A stretch of DNA of 21,035 nt, taken from the NCBI GenBank assembly GCA_024699005.1, contig JAILQN010000205.1, positions 1 to 21,035 of the forward strand, given 5' to 3'. Below are positions 9,676-16,174 of the stretch, in pieces. This DNA is from Clostridia bacterium (lineage in GTDB: Bacteria > Bacillota_A > Clostridia > Oscillospirales > Acutalibacteraceae). Below the pieces are notes generated by a model, which searched no databases, had not been told where the DNA came from, and saw only the letters and a program-made list of their open reading frames with translations. Within the stretch, counting starts at the first letter, position 1. The number at the start of each line of letters is the position of its first letter. Made by a program: the position numbers and the translations under genes.

Positions 9676-10593
9676 TCATCCGCCCAATTCTATCATCTTA
9701 TTGATACACCTGACTGCCTTCTCCGCGATATCCTCCGGGATGGTGATCTCCTCTCCCCCTTCGCCCTTCACACAGGCGAGCACGTCGGGAAGAGTCGTCA
9801 GCTTCATATTGTGGCAGACCATCATTTTGGAGAGCTCATAGAACCTCTTGTCCGGGCAGGCGAACGCGAGATGCTCTTTGATGCTGTTCTCCGTGCCGAT
9901 GATGAATTCCTTCGCGTCCGAGTTTTTCGCGTAGTCCATTATGCCCGCCGTAGAGCCTGTATAATCGGCGTGCTGAAGCACCTCTTTCCGGCATTCCGGG
10001 TGGACCAGCAGCAGGGCGCCCGGATGGAGCGCTTTGGCGCGGACCGCGTCGTCGGCGCGCATTGCGGCGTGGATCGGGCAGCCGCCCTTCAGAAGCGCGA
10101 CGTTCTTGTCCGGGCATTGCTCCGCCACGTAGGAGCCCAGATTGCAGTCGGGGATGAACAGGATATCCCTGCTGTCAAGGGCGTTCACTATTTTGAGCGC
10201 GGAAGAGGAAGTGACGCAGACGTCTGCCACGGACTTGAGGGCGGTGGTCGTGTTTACGTAAGCCACCACGGTATAGCCTTTGTATTTTCCGTTTTTAAGC
10301 GCTTCGATCTCGTTTTTTTCAAACTGTTCCGCCATCGGGCAGCCCGCGTCCGGATGCGAGAGGATCACCCGTTTGCCGGGATTTAGCAGTTTCGCGGTCT
10401 CAGCCATAAAGCGCACGCCGCATAACAGCAGCGTTTTGTTCGGAACGCTTACGGCGCGTTTGGCAAGAGCGTAGGAATCGCCGACGATATCGGCGACCTC
10501 CAGTATATCCTCGCTCTGATAGCTGTGCGCGAGGATGCAGACGTCGTTTTCTTTTTTTAAACGGATGATCTCCGATTGCATCGTGTTGATCAT
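9676..10593 (-). CDS. nadA: Quinolinate synthase A
   Basis: 305 aa, the short NadA form. It condenses iminoaspartate with dihydroxyacetone phosphate to give quinolinate in NAD synthesis, using a [4Fe-4S] cluster. The cluster ligands by spacing and context are C85 (PDAGCPMAEQ), C172 (KGGCPIHAAM) and C260 (MMVCHNMKLTTLPD). Other landmarks are LAHSYQSEDILEVADIVGDS, CGVRFMAETAK, PDCNLGSYVAEQ and HPECRKEV. Start ATG 10593 has GAGGA 7 nt upstream and a good promoter. The usual partners nadB and nadC are not in the window, so nadA is separated from the standard nadBC operon here or the partners lie elsewhere. Confidence 0.97.
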   Translation of the reverse strand: MINTMQSEIIRLKKENDVCILAHSYQSEDILEVADIVGDSYALAKRAVSVPNKTLLLCGVRFMAETAKLLNPGKRVILSHPDAGCPMAEQFEKNEIEALKNGKYKGYTVVAYVNTTTALKSVADVCVTSSSALKIVNALDSRDILFIPDCNLGSYVAEQCPDKNVALLKGGCPIHAAMRADDAVRAKALHPGALLLVHPECRKEVLQHADYTGSTAGIMDYAKNSDAKEFIIGTENSIKEHLAFACPDKRFYELSKMMVCHNMKLTTLPDVLACVKGEGGEEITIPEDIAEKAVRCINKMIELGG

Positions 10594-10680
10594 AACTTTT
10601 TCCTCGATTTCAGGTCACAGGTGACAGGTAACGGTTATTTCGCAGTATCGCGCATCCGCATACCTTTAAAGATTGTAATA

Positions 10681-10709
10681 ATTATAATATTGTGCGTTCC
10701 AAATTTCAA
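10681..10709 (-). promoter_or_regulatory. Promoter for nadA
   Basis: On the minus strand: TTGAAA (10709-10704), 17-bp spacer, TATAAT (10686-10681). The leader to the nadA start at 10593 is about 80 nt and includes the left word tract of copy E. No NadR/NiaR-type operator could be recognised. Confidence 0.75.
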
Positions 10710-10720
10710 GATAATATTAC

Positions 10721-10749
10721 TTGAAAAGCAAATGATATAATGGTATTAT
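10721..10749 (+). promoter_or_regulatory. Promoter for gtrA-yhaM
   Basis: TTGAAA (10721-10726), 17-bp spacer, TATTAT (10744-10749), giving an estimated start near 10756 and a short AT-rich leader of about 25 nt without a Shine-Dalgarno. It diverges from the nadA promoter with only about 11 bp between the two -35 boxes. Confidence 0.65.
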
Positions 10750-10780
10750 AAATCAGATTTTTATTTTTATATCCTGACCA

Positions 10781-11359
10781 ATGTCACCTGTCATGAAAGC
10801 ATTATATGATAAAGTATTTTCGTTAAAATTCTTCGCAAAGCTGCTCGAAAACAAATTCCTGGGCAAGGTCCTTTCCTACGAGATCCTGTCCTACCTGTTT
10901 TTCGGGGTGATGACGACCCTTGTGAACTTCGGGACGTTCTGGCTGTGCGACAAAATACTCGGCGCGAAGGAGCTGTTTTCGTTCATGCTCGGCTCACGCC
11001 TGTTCAAAGTGACGCTGGAGGACGTCTCCACCGCCATAGCGTGGATAGTCGGCGTGGTGTTCGCTTACGTCACGAATAAGCTCTGGGTGTTCGAGTCAAA
11101 GTCATGGAGACCCGGTCTCGTTGCGAGAGAACTGCTCTCTTTCACCGGAGCGAGGATCATATCATTTTTACTGTTCGAGTCGCTCGGCTTTATGCTGGTG
11201 CGGAACCTCATGCTGCCCGCTCTGGGAGAGACCTGGGCAAAATGGACGGCGAAACTCGTTACGGCTGTTTTTGTTGTGGTATTCAACTACGCTGCCAGCA
11301 AGCTGGTGATATTCAGAAAAAAGGAAGCGAAAAACGATGAACTTCAAACCGATAGATAA
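10781..11359 (+). CDS. GtrA-family small membrane protein
   Basis: 192 aa with four predicted membrane segments. The GtrA pattern is clear: SYEILSYLFFGVMTTLVNFG at the first helix, then AWIVGVVFAYVTNKLWVFES, and a final helix ending NYAASKLVIFRKK. Family members are thought to flip or present lipid-linked sugars during cell-surface polysaccharide modification; no glycosyltransferase partner is next to it. The start is uncertain: ATG 10781 (MSPVMKAL) or ATG 10793 (MKAL). Neither has a ribosome site, and both lie inside a word-repeat tract. It overlaps yhaM by 23 nt, so the two are translated from one message. Confidence 0.85.
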   Translation: MSPVMKALYDKVFSLKFFAKLLENKFLGKVLSYEILSYLFFGVMTTLVNFGTFWLCDKILGAKELFSFMLGSRLFKVTLEDVSTAIAWIVGVVFAYVTNKLWVFESKSWRPGLVARELLSFTGARIISFLLFESLGFMLVRNLMLPALGETWAKWTAKLVTAVFVVVFNYAASKLVIFRKKEAKNDELQTDR

Positions 11360-12308
11360 CAGCGGCAGAGTCGACGGCTACGCGCTGGTCATGTCCTGCG
11401 AAAAAAAGACATCCAAAACCAGCTCTCATTACCTCGATATAAAACTGCAGGACAAGACGGGCGAAATCTCCGCCAAATCATGGGATTTTCGCGAGGGGGA
11501 TTTCTGTCCCGAGCCGAACTCCATCATCAAAATCAGAGGCGTGCTGTCGGAGTATAACGGCAATCCGCAGCTCAAAATAGAGAAGATGCGCCTACCCGAA
11601 GAGGGCGAGGTTAACGAAGCTGACTTCATTCCCACAGCGGAATACGCTTCAAAATATATGATGGACGAGCTGCGCGCACGCGTCAGCGGCTTCAAAGACA
11701 ATAACCTCAGGCTGATCGTCAATTATATTCTTGACAAATACGGCGATGATATGCTGGGCTGCCCCGCCGCATTCAAGCTTCACCACGCGATAAGGGGCGG
11801 TCTGCTCATGCACACGCTGTCCATAGTGCGGCTCTGCGACGCGGTGATAAGTCTTTATCCGAGCGTGGACGGCGAACTGCTTGTCGCCGGGGCGATACTC
11901 CACGACGTCTGCAAAACGGACGAATTCAACCTCGCGAAATCCGGGATGGTCTCCGGCTACTCCATGGAGGGGCAGCTTTTAGGGCACCTGGTCATGGGCG
12001 CGATGGAAGTCGAAAAGGCGGGAAAAGAGACCGGCGCGGACTATGAAACGACGGTCCTTCTGGAGCATATGCTGATCTCCCACCATGGCGAACCGGAGTT
12101 CGGCGTCGCGGTCAGACCCTGTACTCTGGAGGCGGAGATACTCTCCCAGCTTGACAATCTGGACGCGAAAATATACGAAATAGAGGACGCCTTGAAGAAC
12201 GTGGAGCCCGGCGGCTTCTCCAACAAGCTCTGGGCGCTCAACGACAGGAAGTTCTACAATCACGGCAGAAAAGAAGTCGCGCCAAAGGTGGATTTCGGCG
12301 ACAATTAA
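11337..12308 (+). CDS. yhaM: 3'-5' exoribonuclease YhaM-family (OB fold plus HD domain)
   Basis: 323 aa, typical length. Residues 8-90 form an OB nucleic-acid-binding fold (SSHYLDIKLQDKTGEISAKSW, IKIRGVL, NPQLKIEKM). The HD phosphohydrolase domain follows with HHAIRGGLLMHT (149-160), the HD pair at 189-190 (GAILHDVCKTDEF), and later EHMLISHHGEPEFG and LSQLDNLDAK, which complete the metal ligands. In Bacillus YhaM degrades RNA and DNA 3'-to-5'. The start inside the end of gtrA has GGAAG 9 nt upstream. A near-exact 14-nt repeat of its last codons follows the stop (12291-12304 and 12309-12322), suggesting a local duplication at the gene end. Confidence 0.93.
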   Translation: MNFKPIDNSGRVDGYALVMSCEKKTSKTSSHYLDIKLQDKTGEISAKSWDFREGDFCPEPNSIIKIRGVLSEYNGNPQLKIEKMRLPEEGEVNEADFIPTAEYASKYMMDELRARVSGFKDNNLRLIVNYILDKYGDDMLGCPAAFKLHHAIRGGLLMHTLSIVRLCDAVISLYPSVDGELLVAGAILHDVCKTDEFNLAKSGMVSGYSMEGQLLGHLVMGAMEVEKAGKETGADYETTVLLEHMLISHHGEPEFGVAVRPCTLEAEILSQLDNLDAKIYEIEDALKNVEPGGFSNKLWALNDRKFYNHGRKEVAPKVDFGDN

Positions 12309-12360
12309 GATTCCGGCGACAAACAGATTTCTGCCGTCAGGGAGGATAACGGCTTTGATC

Positions 12361-12559
12361 AATGTGCAATTTGCAATTTGCAATGTGCAATTGCGGTTCA
12401 TTTTTGCTGCAGCAAAAATGTTATATCGGCGCGCTGAAACTGTTTTCAGCACAAGAGTTCCCTCCGCGAAATATATTCAACTGTTTACCGGGGCGGTGAA
12501 ATGATCATATTATGCATTCTATGGCGCAATTACACATTGCTAATTGCTCATTGCACATT
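12361..12559 (+). repeat. Intergenic word-repeat element, full copy B (TGCAATT type)
   Basis: The left tract 12361-12395 and the right tract 12525-12559 are inverted copies matching at 31 of 35 positions (words AATGTGCAAT, TTGCAAT). Between them lie: a perfect 22-bp palindrome at 12399-12420 (CATTTTTGCTG and its complement), TTATATCGGCGCGC, a GCTGAAA-CTGT-TTTCAGC hairpin, CTGTTTACCGGGGCGG at 12481-12496 and GGCGCAATTA at 12523-12532. The same landmarks appear in the same order in copy C on the other strand. It occupies most of the 316-nt gap between yhaM and the DUF2804 gene; no open frame in it looks real. Confidence 0.8.
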
Positions 12560-12624
12560 ATTCCGCCCCTCTCCCGGCTGCAATAAAGAAAAGAAATAAT
12601 AATCTGAGAAAGGATATACACGCC

Positions 12625-13677
12625 ATGTCACAACGAAATCATGAAGTCACAAAGGTCCAGCCGCTTCTGAAGCCGGACGGTTCGCTCACGGAGCCGGGCT
12701 GGTCCCGCAAGCTGTATCAGGTCTACGACCGCTCAAAGATCAAAGCTCCCGCGTTCCGTATAAAGGAATGGGACTACTATCTTATCATGGGCGACGATTT
12801 CGGACTTGCCTGCACGATTTCCGACGACGGATACATCGGCCTGCAGTCAGTCAGTCTTCTGGACTTCTCCGACCCGGCGAACCCGTGGGAGCATACCAAT
12901 ACGGTCCTGGACGTGTTCCCCCTGGGCAAGATGCACATGCCCTCTTCCACCGACCGCGGCAACGTGAGCTATCACAAAAAGGATCTTGATCTGGATTACT
13001 TCAAATACGATGGCGGCAGACATATAGCCTGCACCTTCAGGAACTTCAGAGACGGCAAGACCCTGACCGCCGATATACGCCTCAACGAGCCGGACATGGA
13101 CTCCCTCGTCATCGCCACGCCCTGGGCGGAGAAGAAGACCGCTTTCTATTACAACCGCAAGATAAACTGCATGCGCGCCGAGGGCAAGGTCACTTTCGAC
13201 GGCAAGGACTACGTCTTCGACCCCGAGCGCAACTACGGCACCCTCGACTGGGGCAGGGGCGTCTGGACCTATGACAATACCTGGTACTGGTCTTCCGGCA
13301 ACGGAACCGTGGACGGCAGAGCCTTCGGCTTCAACCTGGGCTACGGCTTCGGCGACACCGCCGCCGCGAGCGAGAATATCGTGTTCGTGGACGGTGTGGG
13401 CCACAAACTGGACGATATATCCTTCAACATCCCGGTAGGCGCCGACGGAAAGAAGGACTATATGAGCCCCTGGACCTTCACCTCCTCCGACGGCAGGTTC
13501 GAAGCGGAGTTCGTGCCCGTGCTCGACCGCGCCGCCTGTCTGGACTTCAAAGTGATCGTATCCGATCAGCATCAGGTTTTCGGCAGGATGAGCGGCACCG
13601 CGATCCTGGACGACGGGCAGAAGATCGAGTTCAAAGATCTGCTGTGCTTTGCTGAAGACGTGCATAACAAATATTGA
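12625..13677 (+). CDS. DUF2804 family protein
   Basis: 350 aa, soluble, rich in aromatic residues and predicted beta strands. Recognised as DUF2804 from the overall pattern: LTEPGWSRKLYQVYDRSKIK, WDYYLIMGDD, an SLLDF block, NYGTLDWGRGVWTYDNTWYW and the GRAFGFNLGYGFGDT segment. The biochemical role is unknown; the calycin-like beta-barrel look (distantly like AttH/CrtC-type proteins) would suit binding or modifying a lipid, but this is a guess. ATG 12625 has AAAGGA upstream; a longer reading to 12544 would start in a repeat tract with no site. It is flanked by two copies of the intergenic element in opposite orientation. Confidence 0.82.
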   Translation: MSQRNHEVTKVQPLLKPDGSLTEPGWSRKLYQVYDRSKIKAPAFRIKEWDYYLIMGDDFGLACTISDDGYIGLQSVSLLDFSDPANPWEHTNTVLDVFPLGKMHMPSSTDRGNVSYHKKDLDLDYFKYDGGRHIACTFRNFRDGKTLTADIRLNEPDMDSLVIATPWAEKKTAFYYNRKINCMRAEGKVTFDGKDYVFDPERNYGTLDWGRGVWTYDNTWYWSSGNGTVDGRAFGFNLGYGFGDTAAASENIVFVDGVGHKLDDISFNIPVGADGKKDYMSPWTFTSSDGRFEAEFVPVLDRAACLDFKVIVSDQHQVFGRMSGTAILDDGQKIEFKDLLCFAEDVHNKY

Positions 13678-13698
13678 TTTTTTGCAAAAATCAATATT
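13670..13698 (+). terminator. 13-bp perfect hairpin spanning the DUF2804 stop codon
   Basis: Arms AATATTGATTTTT (13670-13682) and AAAAATCAATATT (13686-13698) with a TGC loop. The stop codon lies inside the left arm. It is AT-rich and has no U-run after the stem, so it may be a 3'-end stabiliser instead of a classic terminator. It merges into the left word tract of copy C. Confidence 0.5.
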
Positions 13699-13910
13699 CA
13701 GTGAATACTGAAGACTTAAGACTGAAGAATTAATAATTGCGCCGGACAACGCACCGCAGAAAGACCGCTTCCGCCCCGACAGCTGTTCTTTGCACGGAAG
13801 TGGTTTTTCCTTCAAACCGCTTCTGAGCGCGCCAAAATAATATTTTTGCATAAGCAAAAATAAACCAAAATATTCATTATTAAGTTTTCAGTATTCATTT
13901 TTCAGTAATT
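13697..13910 (-). repeat. Intergenic word-repeat element, full copy C (GACTGAA/TGAATAC type), reversed
   Basis: Read on the minus strand from 13910: words (ACTGAAAAATGAATACTGAA, AACTTAATAATGAATA), then GGTTTATTTTTGC-TTAT-GCAAAAATA (hairpin 13841-13862), TTATTTTGGCGCGC, then CAGCTGTCGGGGCGG (13785-13771) and GGCGCAATTA (13743-13734), then the inverted tract with GACTTAAGACTGAA (13697-13733). Copy B has the same order of core landmarks; cores measure 133 bp here and 138 bp in B. Inside the core, ACCGCTTCCG and CGGAAGTGGT form another stem. It fills the gap between DUF2804 and prmA. Confidence 0.78.
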
Positions 13911-13929
13911 TACGCAAGGAAATATCAGA

Positions 13930-14859
13930 ATGGATTGGTTGGAAATAAAAGTCACCGTTCCCGTCGAACAGATCGACACGGCGGGAGCGATCTGTTCAAT
14001 GACCGTTCCCTACGGTATTTATATAGAGGATTATTCCGATCTGGAGCAGGCCGCTCTGGAGATAGCCCATATCGACCTTATTGACGAGGATCTGCTCAGA
14101 AAAGACCGCTCGCACGCATGGGTCCATATCTATATACCCCCGGAGGGCAACCCCGCGGAGGCGGTTTCGTTTATAAAAGAGCGCCTTGACGCCGAGGGGA
14201 TAGAGTATTCCGTCGACACCGAAAACTGCAAAAACGAGGACTGGGAGAACAACTGGAAAAAGTACTTCCACCCCATAAAAGTCGGCGAAAGGCTGCTCAT
14301 CCGCCCTGTCTGGGAGGAGCCCGTCGACGCCGGGGACAGGGTCGTGCTCGACCTTGAGCCCGGGCTCGCGTTCGGCTCCGGCACCCACGAGACGACGCGG
14401 CTGTGCCTCACCGCCATGGAGCCGTATATCACCCCGGAGGCCGAGGTGCTGGACATAGGCTGCGGCAGCGGTATCCTGTCCGTATCCGCCCTGCTGCTCG
14501 GGGCGAAGCGCGCCGTCGGCGTGGATATAGACCCGCACGCGGTGAAGACCGCCCGCGACAATGCGGAGCGCAACGGCATAGGCGAAGACCGCTACACCCT
14601 TATAACGGGCAATCTCGCCGACGCTGTGACCGGCAGATACGATATAATCGTCGCGAATATCGTGGCGGACGCGATCATCGCCCTCGCCGGAGACGCGAAA
14701 AAATTCATGAAGCCCGGCGGCGTGTTCATCGTGTCGGGGATAGTCGACCCGCGGGAGGCTGACGTCGTGACCGCCCTTACCGGCATGGGCTACGACCTTT
14801 TCGCCAGGCATTACGACAACGGCTGGCTGTGCTTTGAGGCGAAAAATCAGCCGGAGTAA
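13930..14859 (+). CDS. prmA: Ribosomal protein L11 methyltransferase
   Basis: 309 aa, normal length. It trimethylates lysines and the N-terminus of ribosomal protein L11 using S-adenosylmethionine. The N-terminal substrate domain (1-130) contains the ENCKNEDWENNWKKYFHP block. The Rossmann domain has EPGLAFGSGTHETTRLCL (143-160), motif I VLDIGCGSGILSVSA (173-187), GVDIDPHAVKTARDNAERN and the catalytic-loop motif VANIVADAII (241-250), which carries Asn-Ile in place of a DPPY. Start ATG 13930 with AAGGA about 10 nt upstream. The last codons and stop form the left side of a terminator. The upstream sequence is the end of element copy C, with no clear separate promoter. Confidence 0.97.
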   Translation: MDWLEIKVTVPVEQIDTAGAICSMTVPYGIYIEDYSDLEQAALEIAHIDLIDEDLLRKDRSHAWVHIYIPPEGNPAEAVSFIKERLDAEGIEYSVDTENCKNEDWENNWKKYFHPIKVGERLLIRPVWEEPVDAGDRVVLDLEPGLAFGSGTHETTRLCLTAMEPYITPEAEVLDIGCGSGILSVSALLLGAKRAVGVDIDPHAVKTARDNAERNGIGEDRYTLITGNLADAVTGRYDIIVANIVADAIIALAGDAKKFMKPGGVFIVSGIVDPREADVVTALTGMGYDLFARHYDNGWLCFEAKNQPE

Positions 14860-14871
14860 CGGCTGATTTTT
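14842..14871 (+). terminator. Rho-independent terminator overlapping the prmA stop
   Basis: AAAAATCAGCC (14842-14852) pairs with GGCTGATTTTT (14861-14871), an 11-bp stem with an 8-nt loop holding the TAA stop, ending in a T5 run. The last prmA codons are part of the stem. Confidence 0.85.
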
Positions 14872-14946
14872 CTGAATGAATAATGAATACTGAAAAATGA
14901 ATAATGAATAATTACGGTGCATTTTCGCAAAGCGAAAATGTTATAT
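14872..14946 (+). repeat. Intergenic word-repeat element, half copy D (TGAATAA type)
   Basis: Words GAATGAATAATGAATA, CTGAAAA, ATGAATAATGAATAATT, then ACGGTG, hairpin CATTTTCGC-AAA-GCGAAAATG (14920-14940) and TTATAT (14941-14946). No right-hand inverted tract is present before the next gene. The word part matches copy A; the hairpin and TTATAT part matches copy B, which has different words. Confidence 0.78.
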
Positions 14947-14990
14947 AAACCTTAATATCGCAACACGCAACCCAGGAAAGGAACTCTGCG

Positions 14991-15293
14991 ATGATATTCG
15001 GAAATGACGGCGATTCCATAATGCCGGTGGGCAACTCGTATATGACAAATGACGGCGCTTATACCGGAATCGGCAGCAATCTGTTCGGTCCGGACGGCGC
15101 CTCCACGCTGGATCTCGGGAACGCGGTCATAGGCGCGGGCAGCTCGGCAGCCGTGTGCGGCAACAGTATAACGTCCTCGCAGGGTGTTTACACCCTTATC
15201 GGCGGCGTGCTGTTCGGTCCGGACGGAAAAACGTGGAGCGGCGTCAGCTCCATGGAACAGGCCAAAGACATAGTCGCAATGGATGTATTATGA
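14991..15293 (+). CDS. Small protein with two GNS...YTxIGxxLFGPDG repeats, unknown function
   Basis: 100 aa, not recognised. It has a good ribosome site (AGGAAAGGAA) about 8 nt before ATG 14991. It is built from two copies of a 26-residue unit: GNSYMTNDGAYTGIGSNLFG onward to GPDGAST, and GNSITSSQGVYTLIGGVLFG onward to GPDGKTW. A degenerate third opening, IFGNDGDSI, is at the N-terminus. It is glycine-rich with short beta-turn periodicity and one Cys, and has no signal peptide or membrane segment. The stop overlaps the next gene's start as ATGA, so it is translationally coupled to a DUF218 membrane protein. The fold could be a small beta-solenoid or hairpin. Confidence 0.75.
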   Translation: MIFGNDGDSIMPVGNSYMTNDGAYTGIGSNLFGPDGASTLDLGNAVIGAGSSAAVCGNSITSSQGVYTLIGGVLFGPDGKTWSGVSSMEQAKDIVAMDVL

Positions 15294-15925
15294 AAATAAC
15301 AAAACTTCTTGCTTCCGCCGCCGTCGGCTCCGCCGCGTATCTCGCGGGAACGGCGGCCGCGTATCTTCCGTTCGTTGTTGCCGACGCTCTTAAAGAGCAC
15401 GGCGGCGACTGCGGATATCTTATGATCCTCGGCGCCAACGTCATCGGCGAGGACACCCCTTCCCTGCAGCTCATTTCCCGGATGTTCGCCGCGGCGGATT
15501 ATCTGGACAAACATCCCGATACCTTTGCCGTGCCCTGCGGCGGCTGTTTCCGCGAAGGACAGAAAAAATCCGAAGCGGATATAATCGCGGATTATCTTGT
15601 CGATCACGGCGTGTCGCCGGACAGGATCCTGCCCGAGCGCGAGTCTACCACGACTTTCGAGAACTTCGCCTTCGCGAGGAAGATAATCGAAGCTCATTCC
15701 GGCAGACCCATAGCGGAAGTGCGCGTCGGTTTCGTCACCAACGCCTATCATATCTTCCGTTCCGGGGTCATAGCCGGCAAATACGGGTTCAGGGATATCG
15801 TCAAAGTCCCCTGCCCCACTCCCGGCAATAAGATCAAACCTTATATCAGGGAGTACTTCGTCGGCTACGCCCTCGCGGACAGTCTTATTTCGGGCAGGAC
15901 CCCGGCGGTGAAAAAGAAAAATTAA
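15290..15925 (+). CDS. YdcF/SanA-family (DUF218) membrane-anchored protein
   Basis: 211 aa from ATG 15290. The N-terminal hydrophobic segment (residues 5-30) is a membrane anchor or uncleaved signal. The DUF218 core follows: DCGYLMILGANVIGE, then SEADIIADYLVDHGV, the characteristic ESTTTFENFAFARK (acidic Glu and TTxxN) and VGFVTNAYHIFRSG. Relatives SanA and ElyC act in envelope integrity and peptidoglycan or lipid-carrier metabolism; the substrate here is unknown. A longer reading frame upstream to 15155 is ignored because it overlaps the small gene and lacks a site. The ATGA overlap with the gene before it implies a two-gene operon. Confidence 0.88.
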   Translation: MKITKLLASAAVGSAAYLAGTAAAYLPFVVADALKEHGGDCGYLMILGANVIGEDTPSLQLISRMFAAADYLDKHPDTFAVPCGGCFREGQKKSEADIIADYLVDHGVSPDRILPERESTTTFENFAFARKIIEAHSGRPIAEVRVGFVTNAYHIFRSGVIAGKYGFRDIVKVPCPTPGNKIKPYIREYFVGYALADSLISGRTPAVKKKN

Positions 15926-15933
15926 ATTAACTA

Positions 15934-15962
15934 TTGATTTTTAAATCGGCATAGTGTATAAT
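15934..15962 (+). promoter_or_regulatory. Promoter for tRNA-Ser
   Basis: TTGATT (15934-15939), 17-bp spacer, TATAAT (15957-15962), 35 nt before the first tRNA base. It follows directly on the end of the DUF218 gene. Confidence 0.8.
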
Positions 15963-15997
15963 CCTTTTGCTGTCGGTGTGAGCCGCGGCAACGATAC

Positions 15998-16088
15998 GGA
16001 GATGTCGCCTAGTTGGTCGAGGGCGCACGATTGGAAATCGTGTAACCGGTAACACGGTTCGAGAGTTCGAATCCCTCCATCTCCGCCA
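15998..16088 (+). tRNA. tRNA-Ser, anticodon GGA, CCA encoded
   Basis: Acceptor GGAGATG (15998-16004) pairs with CATCTCC (16078-16084); discriminator G 16085 and CCA 16086-16088. The anticodon arm is CACGA-TTGGAAA-TCGTG with GGA at 16033-16035, which reads UCC and UCU. The long class II variable arm (AACCG/CGGTT) confirms serine. The T loop is TTCGAAT; the T stem GAGAG/CCCTC has one A-C mismatch (16064 with 16074). Promoter before and terminator after are both clear. Confidence 0.95.
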
Positions 16089-16092
16089 ACTT

Positions 16093-16127
16093 AGGATTGC
16101 TATTTTAACAAGATAGCAATCCTTTTT
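16093..16127 (+). terminator. Terminator after tRNA-Ser
   Basis: AGGATTGCTAT (16093-16103) pairs with ATAGCAATCCT (16113-16123), 9-nt loop, then a T5 run. A diverged copy of this hairpin follows the duplicated tRNA end at 17.15 kb. Confidence 0.9.
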
Positions 16128-16174
16128 CATATTCGTCATTTTACCGACACAAATAATGAAAGGCTGATTGAATA

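Larger units (their letters stand above)
10611..10795. repeat. Intergenic word-repeat element, copy E (TGACAGG type)
   Basis: Left tract at 10611-10630 (CAGGTCACAGGTGACAGGTA), then ACGGTTATTTCGC-AGTAT-CGCGC, a shortened version of the family core. The right tract at about 10779-10795 (ATGTCACCTGTCATG) reads ATGACAGGTGACAT on the other strand, so the ends are inverted. Between them lie the divergent nadA and gtrA promoters. The right tract contains both possible gtrA start codons. Confidence 0.55.

Noticed and set aside
12847..13857. 336-aa minus-strand frame over DUF2804 and copy C
   Set aside because: No ribosome site, low-complexity composition, and it crosses the element; the plus-strand gene has proper signals.
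9621..14912. CRISPR array suggested by repeated words
   Set aside because: The words are 7-10 nt, contiguous and without unique spacers, and there are no cas genes.
13996..14922. 308-aa minus-strand frame over prmA
   Set aside because: It begins inside word-repeat sequence and mirrors prmA codons; prmA is certain.
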